DNA of 64,000 bases from CAWGJF01 sp963715745 (GTDB taxonomy: Bacteria > Bacteroidota > Ignavibacteria > Ignavibacteriales > Ignavibacteriaceae): NCBI GenBank assembly GCA_963715745.1, contig OY970271.1, positions 558,001-622,000 on the forward strand, in the 5' to 3' direction. The notes below the pieces were generated by a model. It was not told the DNA's origin. It made no database searches and saw only the letters and a list, made by a program, of their open reading frames with translations. Of the stretch, positions 8,417 to 17,456 are shown piece by piece. The stretch's first letter is position 1, and every line of letters begins with the position of its first letter. The position numbers and the translations under genes are program-made.

Positions 8417-10348
8417 ATGAAAAACTTCATCTTCAAACCCTTCGAAGAAATGACCGAGCAAGACTACAAAACAGTAGGATTTAAATCAGGTCTCGAGATT
8501 CATCAACAGCTTTTAACAGAAAAAAAATTATTCTGCAGGTGTCCTGCAGGAAGATACAGCGAAGAATACAACGCTGAAATTTTACGGCATATGCGTCCGA
8601 CTCTTTCAGAGCTTGGCGAGTATGACGGCACAGCATTGATGGAATTCAAAACAAAGAAAGAAATAATTTACCGCATCAACAGGAACACCGTCTGCACTTA
8701 TGAAATGGATGATACACCGCCATTTTTAATAAATGAAGATGCGCTAGACATTGCACTTGGAATAGGCATGCTTTACGGATGTAGCATTGTTGATGAACTT
8801 CACATTGCCCGAAAACAATATCTTGATGGAAGTATTCCGACAGGATTTCAGCGAACGGCCATTTATGCGCTCGATGGTGAAATACCTTTTAAAGATCGCA
8901 AAGTAAAAATTGTTCAGATGTCTATTGAAGAAGATTCCTGCCGCGAGGTTTCAGATGTTAATCATACAAGAATTTATTTGACCGATCGTCTTGGTATGCC
9001 ATTGATTGAAACTGTAACCGGACCGGATATGCGAACACCACAGGAAGCTGAAGAAGTTGGCTGGATTTGTGCAAAGCTTGTAAGAAGCACTCACAAAGTA
9101 AGAAGAGGAATCGGCGCTGCACGACAGGACGTAAACGTTAGTGTTGAAGGCGGAACAAGAATTGAAATTAAGGGAGTTCCGCAATTGTCGATGATTCCTT
9201 TGTTAACATACAATGAAGCGATGCGTCAGTGGAATCTTTTAAGATTAAGAGAAGAATTGAACAAAAGAGGAATCACTTCAGAAACTTTTAAATCTGAAAC
9301 TCACGATATAACTTCTGTAATTAAAAAACCTCACTATGTACCTTTAAAAACTGCAGTCGAAAATAAATACAAAATAAGCTGTGTAGTGCTTAAAGGATTT
9401 GTCGATCTGCTTCACTGGCAGACTCAAACGGACACTTACTTTTCAAAAGAAATTTCTGACAGGGTCAGAGTGATTGCCTGTCTGACAACTATTCCGAATT
9501 TAATTCATTCCGACAGTAAGACTGATACAATAACTTCATCAGACTGGAAGAAAGTTAAAAAGTTTGTTAACGCCGCAGACGAAGATACGCTGGTAATAGT
9601 TTGGGGAAGTGAAGATGATGTTAAAATGGCTTCGAATGAAATTATCATCCGTGTAAAAGAAGCAACGATTGGAATTCCATCTGAAACACGGCAGGCATTG
9701 AGTGACGGAACAAACGGGTTTGAGAGAATTTTACCCGGTGCAGACAGGATGTATCCCGATACTGATCTTCCTCCAAAAAGAATTGAAGAAGAAAGAATTC
9801 AGAAATTAAGAAACGAACTGCCCGAACAATTCTGGAAAAGGATTGAATGGTATAAATCATTAAATATTCCGGTCGATACAATCGATGAGCTTTCAATTTC
9901 AAAACTTGCCGAACTTTTTAAGAAAGCAGTTAACGATTATAAAATTAATCCGGTAACCGCGGCGGTTGCATTAATTCAGTTTCCGAAAAGATTAAAAAAA
10001 GAAGGGTGTAATATTGAACTTCTTACAGTTGAAATGATGGATGAAATTTTTAAAGCATTTTCGGAAAAGAAAATTCCTGCCGATTATATTTTAACAGTAA
10101 TGAGAAATTCAATCGAACTTGGAATGTTTGTAAATGAAATTATTCCAGGACATTTAAGTGAAAAAGAATTTGAAAGTGAAATTGAATCTGCGAAACAAAA
10201 AATTAAAGAGATGAAAATTAAAAGCCCTGATAACAGTATAACAATTTTGATGGGTCTATTGATGAACAAGCTTCGTGGAAAAGTAAGCGCAAGGTTAGTT
10301 GCTGAAAAAACAGGATTTATACAGAAGGAATTGAAGCATGGCCGATAA
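8417..10348 (+). CDS. gatE: Glu-tRNA(Gln) amidotransferase subunit E (archaeal-type GatE)
   Basis: tRNA-binding kinase subunit of GatDE, which converts Glu-tRNA(Gln) to Gln-tRNA(Gln). The 643-residue length and the N-terminus (GLEIHQQLLTEKKLFCRCP) match GatE, not the ~480-residue bacterial GatB. An AspRS-like GAD domain insertion follows (about residues 335-455, with LPGADRMYPDTDLPP near its end), then a helical/YqeY-like tail. The insertion is diagnostic of GatE. Overlaps gatD by 11 bp. GatDE is regarded as an archaeal system, so its presence here suggests horizontal transfer. AT-rich codon use does not stand out from its neighbours. Confidence 0.92.
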   Translation: MKNFIFKPFEEMTEQDYKTVGFKSGLEIHQQLLTEKKLFCRCPAGRYSEEYNAEILRHMRPTLSELGEYDGTALMEFKTKKEIIYRINRNTVCTYEMDDTPPFLINEDALDIALGIGMLYGCSIVDELHIARKQYLDGSIPTGFQRTAIYALDGEIPFKDRKVKIVQMSIEEDSCREVSDVNHTRIYLTDRLGMPLIETVTGPDMRTPQEAEEVGWICAKLVRSTHKVRRGIGAARQDVNVSVEGGTRIEIKGVPQLSMIPLLTYNEAMRQWNLLRLREELNKRGITSETFKSETHDITSVIKKPHYVPLKTAVENKYKISCVVLKGFVDLLHWQTQTDTYFSKEISDRVRVIACLTTIPNLIHSDSKTDTITSSDWKKVKKFVNAADEDTLVIVWGSEDDVKMASNEIIIRVKEATIGIPSETRQALSDGTNGFERILPGADRMYPDTDLPPKRIEEERIQKLRNELPEQFWKRIEWYKSLNIPVDTIDELSISKLAELFKKAVNDYKINPVTAAVALIQFPKRLKKEGCNIELLTVEMMDEIFKAFSEKKIPADYILTVMRNSIELGMFVNEIIPGHLSEKEFESEIESAKQKIKEMKIKSPDNSITILMGLLMNKLRGKVSARLVAEKTGFIQKELKHGR

Positions 10349-11726
10349 AGAAGATTATAAAGGCTATAGAGGTGAGGCCTTGAATACGTTGAAAAAATTT
10401 AATGCACTTGTGTGGAGTGATGTTGAAATCAACACAGAAGATGGAACATATAAAGGATTAATTCTTCCACGTTCAGAAACAGCAGACGAATTTCATATTG
10501 TTCTCAAGATTCCAGTAGGATATAATATTGGAATTGCTGCAAGAAAAATTAAAGATGTAAAAATCTTTGGCAGAAAAGAAGCGCATTATAAAATTCCGGA
10601 AAAGGAATTCCCATACGATCCTAAAAAACCAAGAGTGAAACTGCTCGGCACAGGCGGAACAATTGCAAGCAGACTAGATTACAGGACCGGTGCTGTTATT
10701 CCAGCATTTTCTCCTGGTGAACTTTATGGCTCAGTGCCGGAACTTGCCGATTACTGTAATCTTGAAACAGAAAAACTGTATGGTGAATTCAGCGAAAACA
10801 TAGGGCCAAAACACTGGAAAGGTGTTGCGGAAGCAATCGGGAAAGAAATTGAAAAAGGTGTGCAGGGAATTGTAATAGGTCACGGTACTGATATTATGCA
10901 CCACACCGCTGCAGCGCTTTCTTTTATGGTTCAGAATACTCCCGTTCCGATTGTAATGGTTGGTTCGCAAAGATCAAGTGACAGACCGTCATCTGATGCA
11001 GCATCAAATTTAATTCACTCAGTTAAAACAGCAGCAGAAAGTGACATTGCTGAAGTAATGGTTTGCATGTTCGGACCAACTTCTGATATGTACGGTTTGC
11101 TTCACCGCGGAACACGTGTAAGAAAAATGCACTCAAGTTACCGTTCAACTTTCAGAACAATAGGTGATATTCCTATTGCAACTGTGAGCAGAGAAAAAAT
11201 CACACCGATCAGAAGCGATTACAAACACAGGAGAAAAGATAAGGATGTAATTATCAATCCCGTTTTTGAAGAGAAAGTAACAATCGTTTATTATTATCCT
11301 AATATGCAACCTGACATTATTGATTCACTTATTGACAACGGCTATAAGGGAATTGTAATTGCAGGAACGGGTTTGGGACACGTTAACAAACCTATGTACC
11401 CGGCTTTGAAGAGAGCTAAAGAAGCAGGTGTTGCAATTTACATGACTGTGCAGACTTTGTGGGGTTATGTACAGATGTATGTTTACGATACCGGAAGAGA
11501 TATGATGGAGCTTGGTGTTATTCCTGCCGCAAATATGCTTCCAGAGGTTGCCTATGTAAAACTCGGCTGGGCTTTAGGACAGACAGTTGATCTTGAAAAA
11601 GTAAAAGAAATTATGCTCACACCAATTGCCGGCGAGATAACTGAAAGAGAGCCGAGCAATGGCTATCTTATATATCAGGGTGGTTTACCGGAAGTTGAAG
11701 AGTTTATCAGGCAGTACAGGAAATAA
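10338..11726 (+). CDS. gatD: Glu-tRNA(Gln) amidotransferase subunit D (archaeal-type GatD)
   Basis: Asparaginase-like glutaminase subunit that supplies ammonia to GatE. A ~95-residue N-terminal beta domain precedes a type I asparaginase fold. Catalytic elements are intact: GTGGTIAS (T108), GHGTD (T184, D185) and K263 in VRKMHSS. The N-terminal domain separates it from ordinary AnsA. Starts at ATG 10338 inside the end of gatE, so the two are translationally coupled. I infer a functional GatDE complex. A plain asparaginase is unlikely given the gatE partner. Confidence 0.93.
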   Translation: MADKEDYKGYRGEALNTLKKFNALVWSDVEINTEDGTYKGLILPRSETADEFHIVLKIPVGYNIGIAARKIKDVKIFGRKEAHYKIPEKEFPYDPKKPRVKLLGTGGTIASRLDYRTGAVIPAFSPGELYGSVPELADYCNLETEKLYGEFSENIGPKHWKGVAEAIGKEIEKGVQGIVIGHGTDIMHHTAAALSFMVQNTPVPIVMVGSQRSSDRPSSDAASNLIHSVKTAAESDIAEVMVCMFGPTSDMYGLLHRGTRVRKMHSSYRSTFRTIGDIPIATVSREKITPIRSDYKHRRKDKDVIINPVFEEKVTIVYYYPNMQPDIIDSLIDNGYKGIVIAGTGLGHVNKPMYPALKRAKEAGVAIYMTVQTLWGYVQMYVYDTGRDMMELGVIPAANMLPEVAYVKLGWALGQTVDLEKVKEIMLTPIAGEITEREPSNGYLIYQGGLPEVEEFIRQYRK

Positions 11727-11757
11727 ATATATTAGCTAACAATAGTATTAAGAAAGA

Positions 11758-11796
11758 TCCTGAATCAAGCCTGTCTGCCGATAGGCAGGTTCAGGA
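11758..11796. repeat. Nested palindromic repeat after gatD, possible bidirectional terminator
   Basis: TCCTGAA (11758-11764) pairs with TTCAGGA (11790-11796) around an inner CCTGTCTGCCGATAGGCAGG hairpin. It lies between the convergent ends of gatD and the DPP-IV gene and belongs to the same repeat type seen before gatE. Confidence 0.7.
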
Positions 11797-11811
11797 TGAC
11801 TCTATTGGATT

Positions 11812-14019
11812 TTATTTTTCGGATTTTTCCTTAAACTCCTTTCCAAAGAAGTTCTTAAACCAGAAATTCATTTTAAGATGATTTACATGGTTCCATTTAG
11901 GAAAGCCGACACCGTGTCTTGCACCTGGATAAAGCATTAACTCAAAATCTTTATCTGCATTTGTAAATGCTTCAGCAACTTGCAAAGTGTTTTGCATATG
12001 AACATTTTCATCCATCATTCCGTGAATGAGCAGAAGTTTTCCCTTATAATTTTGAATGTGATTCAATACTGAACCGAAATTATAACCATCCGGATTTTCT
12101 TCGGGTGTATCCATATATCTCTCAGTGTAAATATCATCATAAAGTTTCCAGTCGGTAACAGAATATTCGGCAATGCCATAATTGAAATAGTCTGCCGCGT
12201 AAGTTAGTGCCAAGGCTGCAACGTAACCGCCGTAGCTTCCGCCAGCAATTCCAATCTTTGTCGAATCAACAAATGATTTTTGCTTTAGCCATTTTACTGC
12301 TTCGATGTAATCATTCATTTCCCATTTGCCAAGATTCCTGTACATCAACGATTCACCTTTTTTGCCGAAATGACCGGAGCCCCGGTGATCAACAGAAAAG
12401 TAAATCATATTATTGTCAGCCAGGAAAAATCTTTCCAGGTAAGCAGAGAATTTATTTTCAACATCCTTTCTTCCCGATCCACCATAAACAGAAAAAATAA
12501 CCGGGTATTTTTTATTAATATTAAAATTAGGTGGAAGAACCCATGTTGCAGGAAGCTCAACCCCATCCGAAGATTTTATATAGAAATTTTCTGATGTGCC
12601 AAGATCATAAAAATCAAATATTGCTGACTTTCTATTGGCAATCAATCTTATCGGGTTTCCATCTGAATTGAACAATTCAATTTTAGGCGGAGTTGTCAGG
12701 TTACTATAAGTATCATAAAAATAAGAACCATCTGGAGAAACAGTTGTGCTGTGTGTCCCTTCAATTCTTGTGAGCTTTGTTAAACCTGTTCCATCAAGAT
12801 TAATTTTATAAAGATGATCGCCAAGCTGTTCATCTTTTGAGCTTTCAAAAAAGACTTGCTTGTTCTTTTCATCAACAAAAACAATTTTATTAACACCCCA
12901 ATCACCATCGGTAAGTTTTTTAATCAACTTTCCATTCATATCATAATAATATAAATGTCTCCAGCCGTCTATATCAGAACGCAGTAAAAATCCGCTGCCG
13001 TTTTCAAACAAATAAACATCTTCAAAGAACTCGACCCATGTTGGCTGAGTTTCAGAATAAACTAACCGGTTTTTACCGGTGAAAGGATTTGCTGATAATA
13101 TAGCCAAAGAATCCTGGTCGCGATTTAAAACCTGGTAAAAAAGTTCTTTGCTGTCTTTTGTCCAGAATGGCCAGGCTGTGTACTGATCAATTGTACTGTC
13201 TTCTTCGACCCAGACAATTTTTTTATCATTTAAATTAACAACACCTAGCTTTACTTTTGGATTGGGGTCCCCGGGCTGGGGATATCGCCACCATTCAATT
13301 GAACCATGGACTCCTTCGGAATTAAAAATTGGAAACAATGGAACCGGGGAATCATCAGTATTAAGAAAAGCAATCATTTCACTATTTGGTGACCACCAGT
13401 AGGCAAGATGTGCGGTACTTCTTCCAAGAATTTCTTCCATGTAAACCCAAGATGACCAGCCGTTATAAACAGAATCGGATCCGTCAAATGTCATTCGGGT
13501 TTCGATTCCTGAATTTAAATCAATAACAAATAAATCGTGATTTCTTGTGAAAGCAACTTTCTTCCCATCCGGAGAAAAAGTTGGGTTGTCTTCTTCAACA
13601 TCATTTTCTGTTAATCTTTTGAATTCGTTTTTACTCTGATTGTAGTAATACAAATCATTAGTCTTATTGAATAAAAACCCGTTGTAATCTGAAGTTACCT
13701 CATCAGCCGAAGCAGAATTGTATCCTTCAGACAGCTTTTCATTAATTTCAGAATAATCAACAAAAACTGTTTCTTTACCATTAACTGCATTTATTTTAAG
13801 TAATATTATTTTTCCATCAACAATTCTTTTTTCAAGATAGTTTTCTTTGTCTAACCAACCCTGAAGCGATGGCGCCCGGTTTAATATTCTCGGCTCACTA
13901 AATTGATATGTTTGAGCAAATGAAAGCTTTTTATCCTGCCCGGTTGAAGTTAATTGAAAAATAAAAATCGAAATGAAAATTGAAAATTGAAATGTTTTGC
14001 AAAAATTGTAACTAAACAT
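11812..14019 (-). CDS. Dipeptidyl peptidase IV family serine peptidase (S9B)
   Basis: Exopeptidase releasing N-terminal dipeptides, probably in the periplasm. An N-terminal hydrophobic segment (about 9-24) looks like a signal peptide. A long beta-propeller region follows, including the WVYMEEILGR double-Glu segment typical of DPP-IV. The C-terminal alpha/beta-hydrolase domain has GGSYGG (S595), D670 (MMDENVH) and H702 (ARHGVG), so the triad is complete. A Shine-Dalgarno (AGAGG) precedes the ATG. At 735 residues it is of normal length. Confidence 0.92.
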   Translation of the reverse strand: MFSYNFCKTFQFSIFISIFIFQLTSTGQDKKLSFAQTYQFSEPRILNRAPSLQGWLDKENYLEKRIVDGKIILLKINAVNGKETVFVDYSEINEKLSEGYNSASADEVTSDYNGFLFNKTNDLYYYNQSKNEFKRLTENDVEEDNPTFSPDGKKVAFTRNHDLFVIDLNSGIETRMTFDGSDSVYNGWSSWVYMEEILGRSTAHLAYWWSPNSEMIAFLNTDDSPVPLFPIFNSEGVHGSIEWWRYPQPGDPNPKVKLGVVNLNDKKIVWVEEDSTIDQYTAWPFWTKDSKELFYQVLNRDQDSLAILSANPFTGKNRLVYSETQPTWVEFFEDVYLFENGSGFLLRSDIDGWRHLYYYDMNGKLIKKLTDGDWGVNKIVFVDEKNKQVFFESSKDEQLGDHLYKINLDGTGLTKLTRIEGTHSTTVSPDGSYFYDTYSNLTTPPKIELFNSDGNPIRLIANRKSAIFDFYDLGTSENFYIKSSDGVELPATWVLPPNFNINKKYPVIFSVYGGSGRKDVENKFSAYLERFFLADNNMIYFSVDHRGSGHFGKKGESLMYRNLGKWEMNDYIEAVKWLKQKSFVDSTKIGIAGGSYGGYVAALALTYAADYFNYGIAEYSVTDWKLYDDIYTERYMDTPEENPDGYNFGSVLNHIQNYKGKLLLIHGMMDENVHMQNTLQVAEAFTNADKDFELMLYPGARHGVGFPKWNHVNHLKMNFWFKNFFGKEFKEKSEK

Positions 14020-14128
14020 AATAACCTCTAAGAAATGAAGTTACTTCAGTAACTTTAATAAAAAATATATTTGTAACTTAACTTAATTGATAAAATAATT
14101 CTAATAAAAAAAGTAATAGGAAGTCTCA

Positions 14129-14542
14129 ATGCTCAAAAAAATTCTGATTGGAGTTGCGGGAGTTTTGATTGTAGTTCAGTTTATTCCGGTTGACAGATCC
14201 AATCCTCCAGCCGAAGGGGAAATAATGGAATCAACAGAATTAAAAACAATATTAAAAAGGTCCTGTTATGACTGCCATTCGAACGAAACTGTCTGGCCCT
14301 GGTATTCTTATGTTGCACCGGTAAGCTGGCTGGTTGCCGATGATGTTCACGAGGGAAGAAAGCACCTTAATTTTTCCAACTGGCAGAATATTGAAGTCAG
14401 GAAAGTTTCAAAAGCCAAGCAGGAGATTTGGGAAATGGTTTCAGAAGGAGAAATGCCTTTGGGTAAGTATGTTCTTCTTCATCCCGAAGCAAAATTATCA
14501 GAAAAGGATAAACAGATAATTAAAGACTGGACCGGCGAATAA
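14129..14542 (+). CDS. Haem-binding domain protein (c-type, Haem_bd family)
   Basis: A 137-residue protein with an N-terminal membrane anchor or signal (about 4-21) and one c-type haem motif, CYDCH (about residues 47-51), followed by the characteristic NETVWPWYSYVAPVSWL stretch of the Haem_bd family. Likely a periplasm-facing small cytochrome-like protein. TAGGAAG provides the ribosome-binding site. The next gene starts 10 bp downstream but has no obvious functional link. Confidence 0.85.
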   Translation: MLKKILIGVAGVLIVVQFIPVDRSNPPAEGEIMESTELKTILKRSCYDCHSNETVWPWYSYVAPVSWLVADDVHEGRKHLNFSNWQNIEVRKVSKAKQEIWEMVSEGEMPLGKYVLLHPEAKLSEKDKQIIKDWTGE

Positions 14543-14551
14543 AAAAATTTT

Positions 14552-15682
14552 ATGAAAAAGATTACTGTACTCGGTGCAGGCATGGTCGGCTCGGCAATTG
14601 CTGCTGATCTTGCTGAAGAATTTGAAGTTACCGCTGTTGACAGGGATGCTGATATTCTAACTGTCTTAAAAAACAGATACCCGGTAAAAATCGTATCTGC
14701 TGATTTAACATTTGAATTTGAAATCAGCAAAGTGGTTGGTGATGCCGACCTTGTTATATGTGCTGTCCCCGGATTTATGGGATTTGATACACTTCGCTCA
14801 ATAATAAATTGTGGAAAAAATGTAGTCGATATTTCTTTTTTTAACAGGGATCCTTTTGAACTCGATGAACTTGCAAAACTTAAAAATGTAACGGCAGTTA
14901 TTGACTGTGGAGTATCACCCGGGCTCAGCAACATTGTAATCGGCTATCTGAACCAAAGAGTAAAGGTTGAAAGTTATCAATGTTATGTTGGAGGTTTGCC
15001 TTACAATAAAACCTGGCCGTTTAACTATAAAGCATTTTTCTCTCCCGGTGATGTAATTGAAGAATATGTTCGTCCGGCAAGAATAATGATTAATGGAAAA
15101 TTAATAGTTAAAGATGCATTATCTGAAATTGAAACAATAGATTTTCCAAATGCAGGCAAGCTTGAAGCATTCAATACAGACGGGCTTCGCACTTTGCTTA
15201 GTACTATGGAAATTCCAAACATGGTTGAAAAAACTTTACGTTATTCCGGTCATGCCGAGCTGATGAAAATTTTCAGAAATACCGGATTGTTTTCATCTAA
15301 GGAAATTGAAATTGGAAATTCAAAGATCCGCCCGGTTGATGTTACTTCTAAATTGCTGTTTACTCATTGGAAACCGGAACCGGGAGAAAAGGAATTTACT
15401 GTTCTTCGGATTAAAGTTCTGGCAAACGAAAGCTCCGGCAGGAAAGAATATATTTTTGATCTTTATGATGAAACAGATTTACAAAATGTAATTTCTTCAA
15501 TGGCAAGGACAACCGGGTATACATGCACTTCTGCAGCAAGATTGATATTAAAAGGAGATTTTTCCAGAACAGGAATTTGTCCGCCCGAATATATTGGTAG
15601 TGAACCGGGCTGTTATCATAAAATTGTAGCAATGCTTGAAGAGAAAAATATCAGGTTTACTTTGGCAGAAAAAGAATTATAA
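14552..15682 (+). CDS. Saccharopine dehydrogenase-like oxidoreductase
   Basis: NAD(P)-dependent enzyme with an N-terminal Rossmann fold (VLGAGMVGSAIAADL, residues 5-19) and the Sacchrp_dh C-terminal domain (DCGVSPGLSNI, then a mixed alpha/beta region). At 376 residues it fits lysine 6-dehydrogenase or saccharopine dehydrogenase (lysine-forming) relatives. Lysine metabolism is the likely role, but the exact reaction is not determined. No strong Shine-Dalgarno precedes the ATG. Confidence 0.8.
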   Translation: MKKITVLGAGMVGSAIAADLAEEFEVTAVDRDADILTVLKNRYPVKIVSADLTFEFEISKVVGDADLVICAVPGFMGFDTLRSIINCGKNVVDISFFNRDPFELDELAKLKNVTAVIDCGVSPGLSNIVIGYLNQRVKVESYQCYVGGLPYNKTWPFNYKAFFSPGDVIEEYVRPARIMINGKLIVKDALSEIETIDFPNAGKLEAFNTDGLRTLLSTMEIPNMVEKTLRYSGHAELMKIFRNTGLFSSKEIEIGNSKIRPVDVTSKLLFTHWKPEPGEKEFTVLRIKVLANESSGRKEYIFDLYDETDLQNVISSMARTTGYTCTSAARLILKGDFSRTGICPPEYIGSEPGCYHKIVAMLEEKNIRFTLAEKEL

Positions 15683-15717
15683 CATTGTTAAAGAATTCAT
15701 CCTTTAAGTTGAAGAAA

Positions 15718-16143
15718 ATGCACTCGATAATATTTTTAATTATTGTTTTTTCCCCGGGAGTTTTGTTTTCCCAAATTTCTGTCGCTGATAAAAACTCTGC
15801 AGATGATACTATCTCAGCTTACCGTGGATTGAATCTGGAAATTAATGTACCTTATGAAAATAATTTGGGAACCTTTCAATCCGCATTTATTTTCCGCAGA
15901 TCATTTTCTCAATTTATCATAAACTCTGCATCAATCTGGCTTGTAACAAAAACATTTTTTAACCAGCCGGTTTATTACAATTTTTTATCTGAACCCCTTT
16001 CAGGCGATATGCTGCAACCTCTCAGACTTCAGTACGAAAGAGAAAAGAAGCTAAGTACTTTGCGATATGTTTTAGGTATGGCACAGACTGGTGCAGTTGG
16101 TTATCTGCTTTACAGGCATATAAAAAAGTACGGTATTAAGTAA
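15718..16143 (+). CDS. Exported hypothetical protein
   Basis: About 141 residues with a signal peptide (MHSIIFLIIVFSPGVLFSQ) and a basic C-terminus. The frame is open from a TTG at 15685, but the ATG at 15718 gives a clean signal peptide, so I chose it. A second hydrophobic stretch (VLGMAQTGAVGYLLY) near the C-terminus could be a membrane helix. It follows the saccharopine dehydrogenase-like gene closely. No family was recognised. Confidence 0.6.
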   Translation: MHSIIFLIIVFSPGVLFSQISVADKNSADDTISAYRGLNLEINVPYENNLGTFQSAFIFRRSFSQFIINSASIWLVTKTFFNQPVYYNFLSEPLSGDMLQPLRLQYEREKKLSTLRYVLGMAQTGAVGYLLYRHIKKYGIK

Positions 16144-16283
16144 AATTCAAACAAAAGTTCAAACCTGAATTTTACCATTCATCCCTAAAATTTCTCTTTT
16201 ACAAATTATTCTGTTAATACCGAAACTCTGTTTCCGATAATGCGTCTCAATTATTAAAGCTAAAAATTTTTTTGGAGCGAAAA

Positions 16284-17276
16284 ATGAAATTAACCTCTAC
16301 AAATAAATTATTGATAAAAGTCTCTGGTGTTGCAGTGATTGTAACATCTGCGCTGCTGTTCCTCGGTGCAGCACAAACTTCATCTTCATTGGCAATCCCG
16401 GGTAATGATACCACAAATACTTATGATAAAACCGGTGAAGAATCATTTACTTTTTATGAAAAAAAAGATGGAGAAAAAGTAAAGTTTGAGGTTCATTTCA
16501 ACAATGGAGAAATAACTTCTTTGTACAGGAACGGAAAGGAAGTACCAGAAAATGAAATCGATGATTACAGGCATCTTGTTCACAAGAGACTTTCAAACCT
16601 GAACTTTGGTCCTAAAGTATTCGCTTTTAATTTAGATGATTTTAAGTGGGATAAAGAAAAGCTTCGTGAGGATATGGATAAATTACGTGAGGATTTAAAG
16701 GATCATAAATTTGAATGGCATGATTTTAATTTCGATAAAGAAGCGTTGAAAGAAAATATGGGCAAGCTTAAAGAGAATCTGAAACAAATGAAAAAGCATA
16801 ACTTCCACTTTGAATATGACGGCTCAGAATTGAAAGATCAGCTTGAAAAACTTGAGAAAGAATTGGATAAGCTAAAAAATGATTCAATTGAAGTTGAAGT
16901 GAACCTCGACGATCTTCAGGATAACATAGATGAGCTGATTGATAATCTTGATGAAAATGAAATTGTAATCGGAAATTTTGATCATCAATTCCAGGTGTTC
17001 GCTGATAATGATGGAAAAGTAAAACACAAAATAAAAATCTATAAAGATAAAGCTGAAGACAGTGATGACTTAATTGAGAAGCTAAAAGACGAATTAGTAA
17101 ATGATAATATAATTTCAGACAGGGATGATTTTGAGAGCTTTGAGATAACGGATAAAAACCTGTTAATTAATGGTGAAAAACAGTCTGACGATATGTATGA
17201 AAAATATAAAAAGCTTTACAAAGAATATTCCGACAACGATCTTGAAGGAAATTTTAAGATCAGAATTCAGGAATAG
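16284..17276 (+). CDS. Membrane-anchored acidic coiled-coil protein
   Basis: About 330 residues. A hydrophobic N-terminal segment (about residues 10-30) anchors or exports a very charged Lys/Glu/Asp-rich domain. Residues ~110-230 carry heptad-like repeats (KLREDMDKLREDLKDH, KLKENLKQMKKH, LEKLEKELDKLK) that predict long helices, likely a coiled coil. The ATG at 16284 has GGAG six bases upstream; an in-frame TTG at 16272 is less likely. A clear terminator follows. No enzymatic motif was found. Confidence 0.65.
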   Translation: MKLTSTNKLLIKVSGVAVIVTSALLFLGAAQTSSSLAIPGNDTTNTYDKTGEESFTFYEKKDGEKVKFEVHFNNGEITSLYRNGKEVPENEIDDYRHLVHKRLSNLNFGPKVFAFNLDDFKWDKEKLREDMDKLREDLKDHKFEWHDFNFDKEALKENMGKLKENLKQMKKHNFHFEYDGSELKDQLEKLEKELDKLKNDSIEVEVNLDDLQDNIDELIDNLDENEIVIGNFDHQFQVFADNDGKVKHKIKIYKDKAEDSDDLIEKLKDELVNDNIISDRDDFESFEITDKNLLINGEKQSDDMYEKYKKLYKEYSDNDLEGNFKIRIQE

Positions 17277-17323
17277 CAGCTTTAAAATATAAGCTAATGA
17301 TTCTCTTCTCCACTAAACAGAAG

Positions 17324-17349
17324 GACCGCTGCTTGTCGGCGGTCTTTTT
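17324..17349 (+). terminator. Rho-independent terminator
   Basis: GACCGC (17324-17329) pairs with GCGGTC (17339-17344), followed by a T tract. It sits 47 bp after the coiled-coil protein gene. Confidence 0.85.
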
Positions 17350-17456
17350 GCTTTAAATCAAATGATGTTAGTCTTATCACACAAACTCTGAACTGCTCAC
17401 AGCATATTCCTTTATATTTGATTGTCTAATCGAAATAATTTTGAATTGAAAAAAGT

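Noticed and set aside
8417..11726. Archaeal contamination of the assembly
   Set aside because: Base composition looks like the neighbours by eye, and the flanking repeats and genes are bacterial; a chimera would need read-level evidence.
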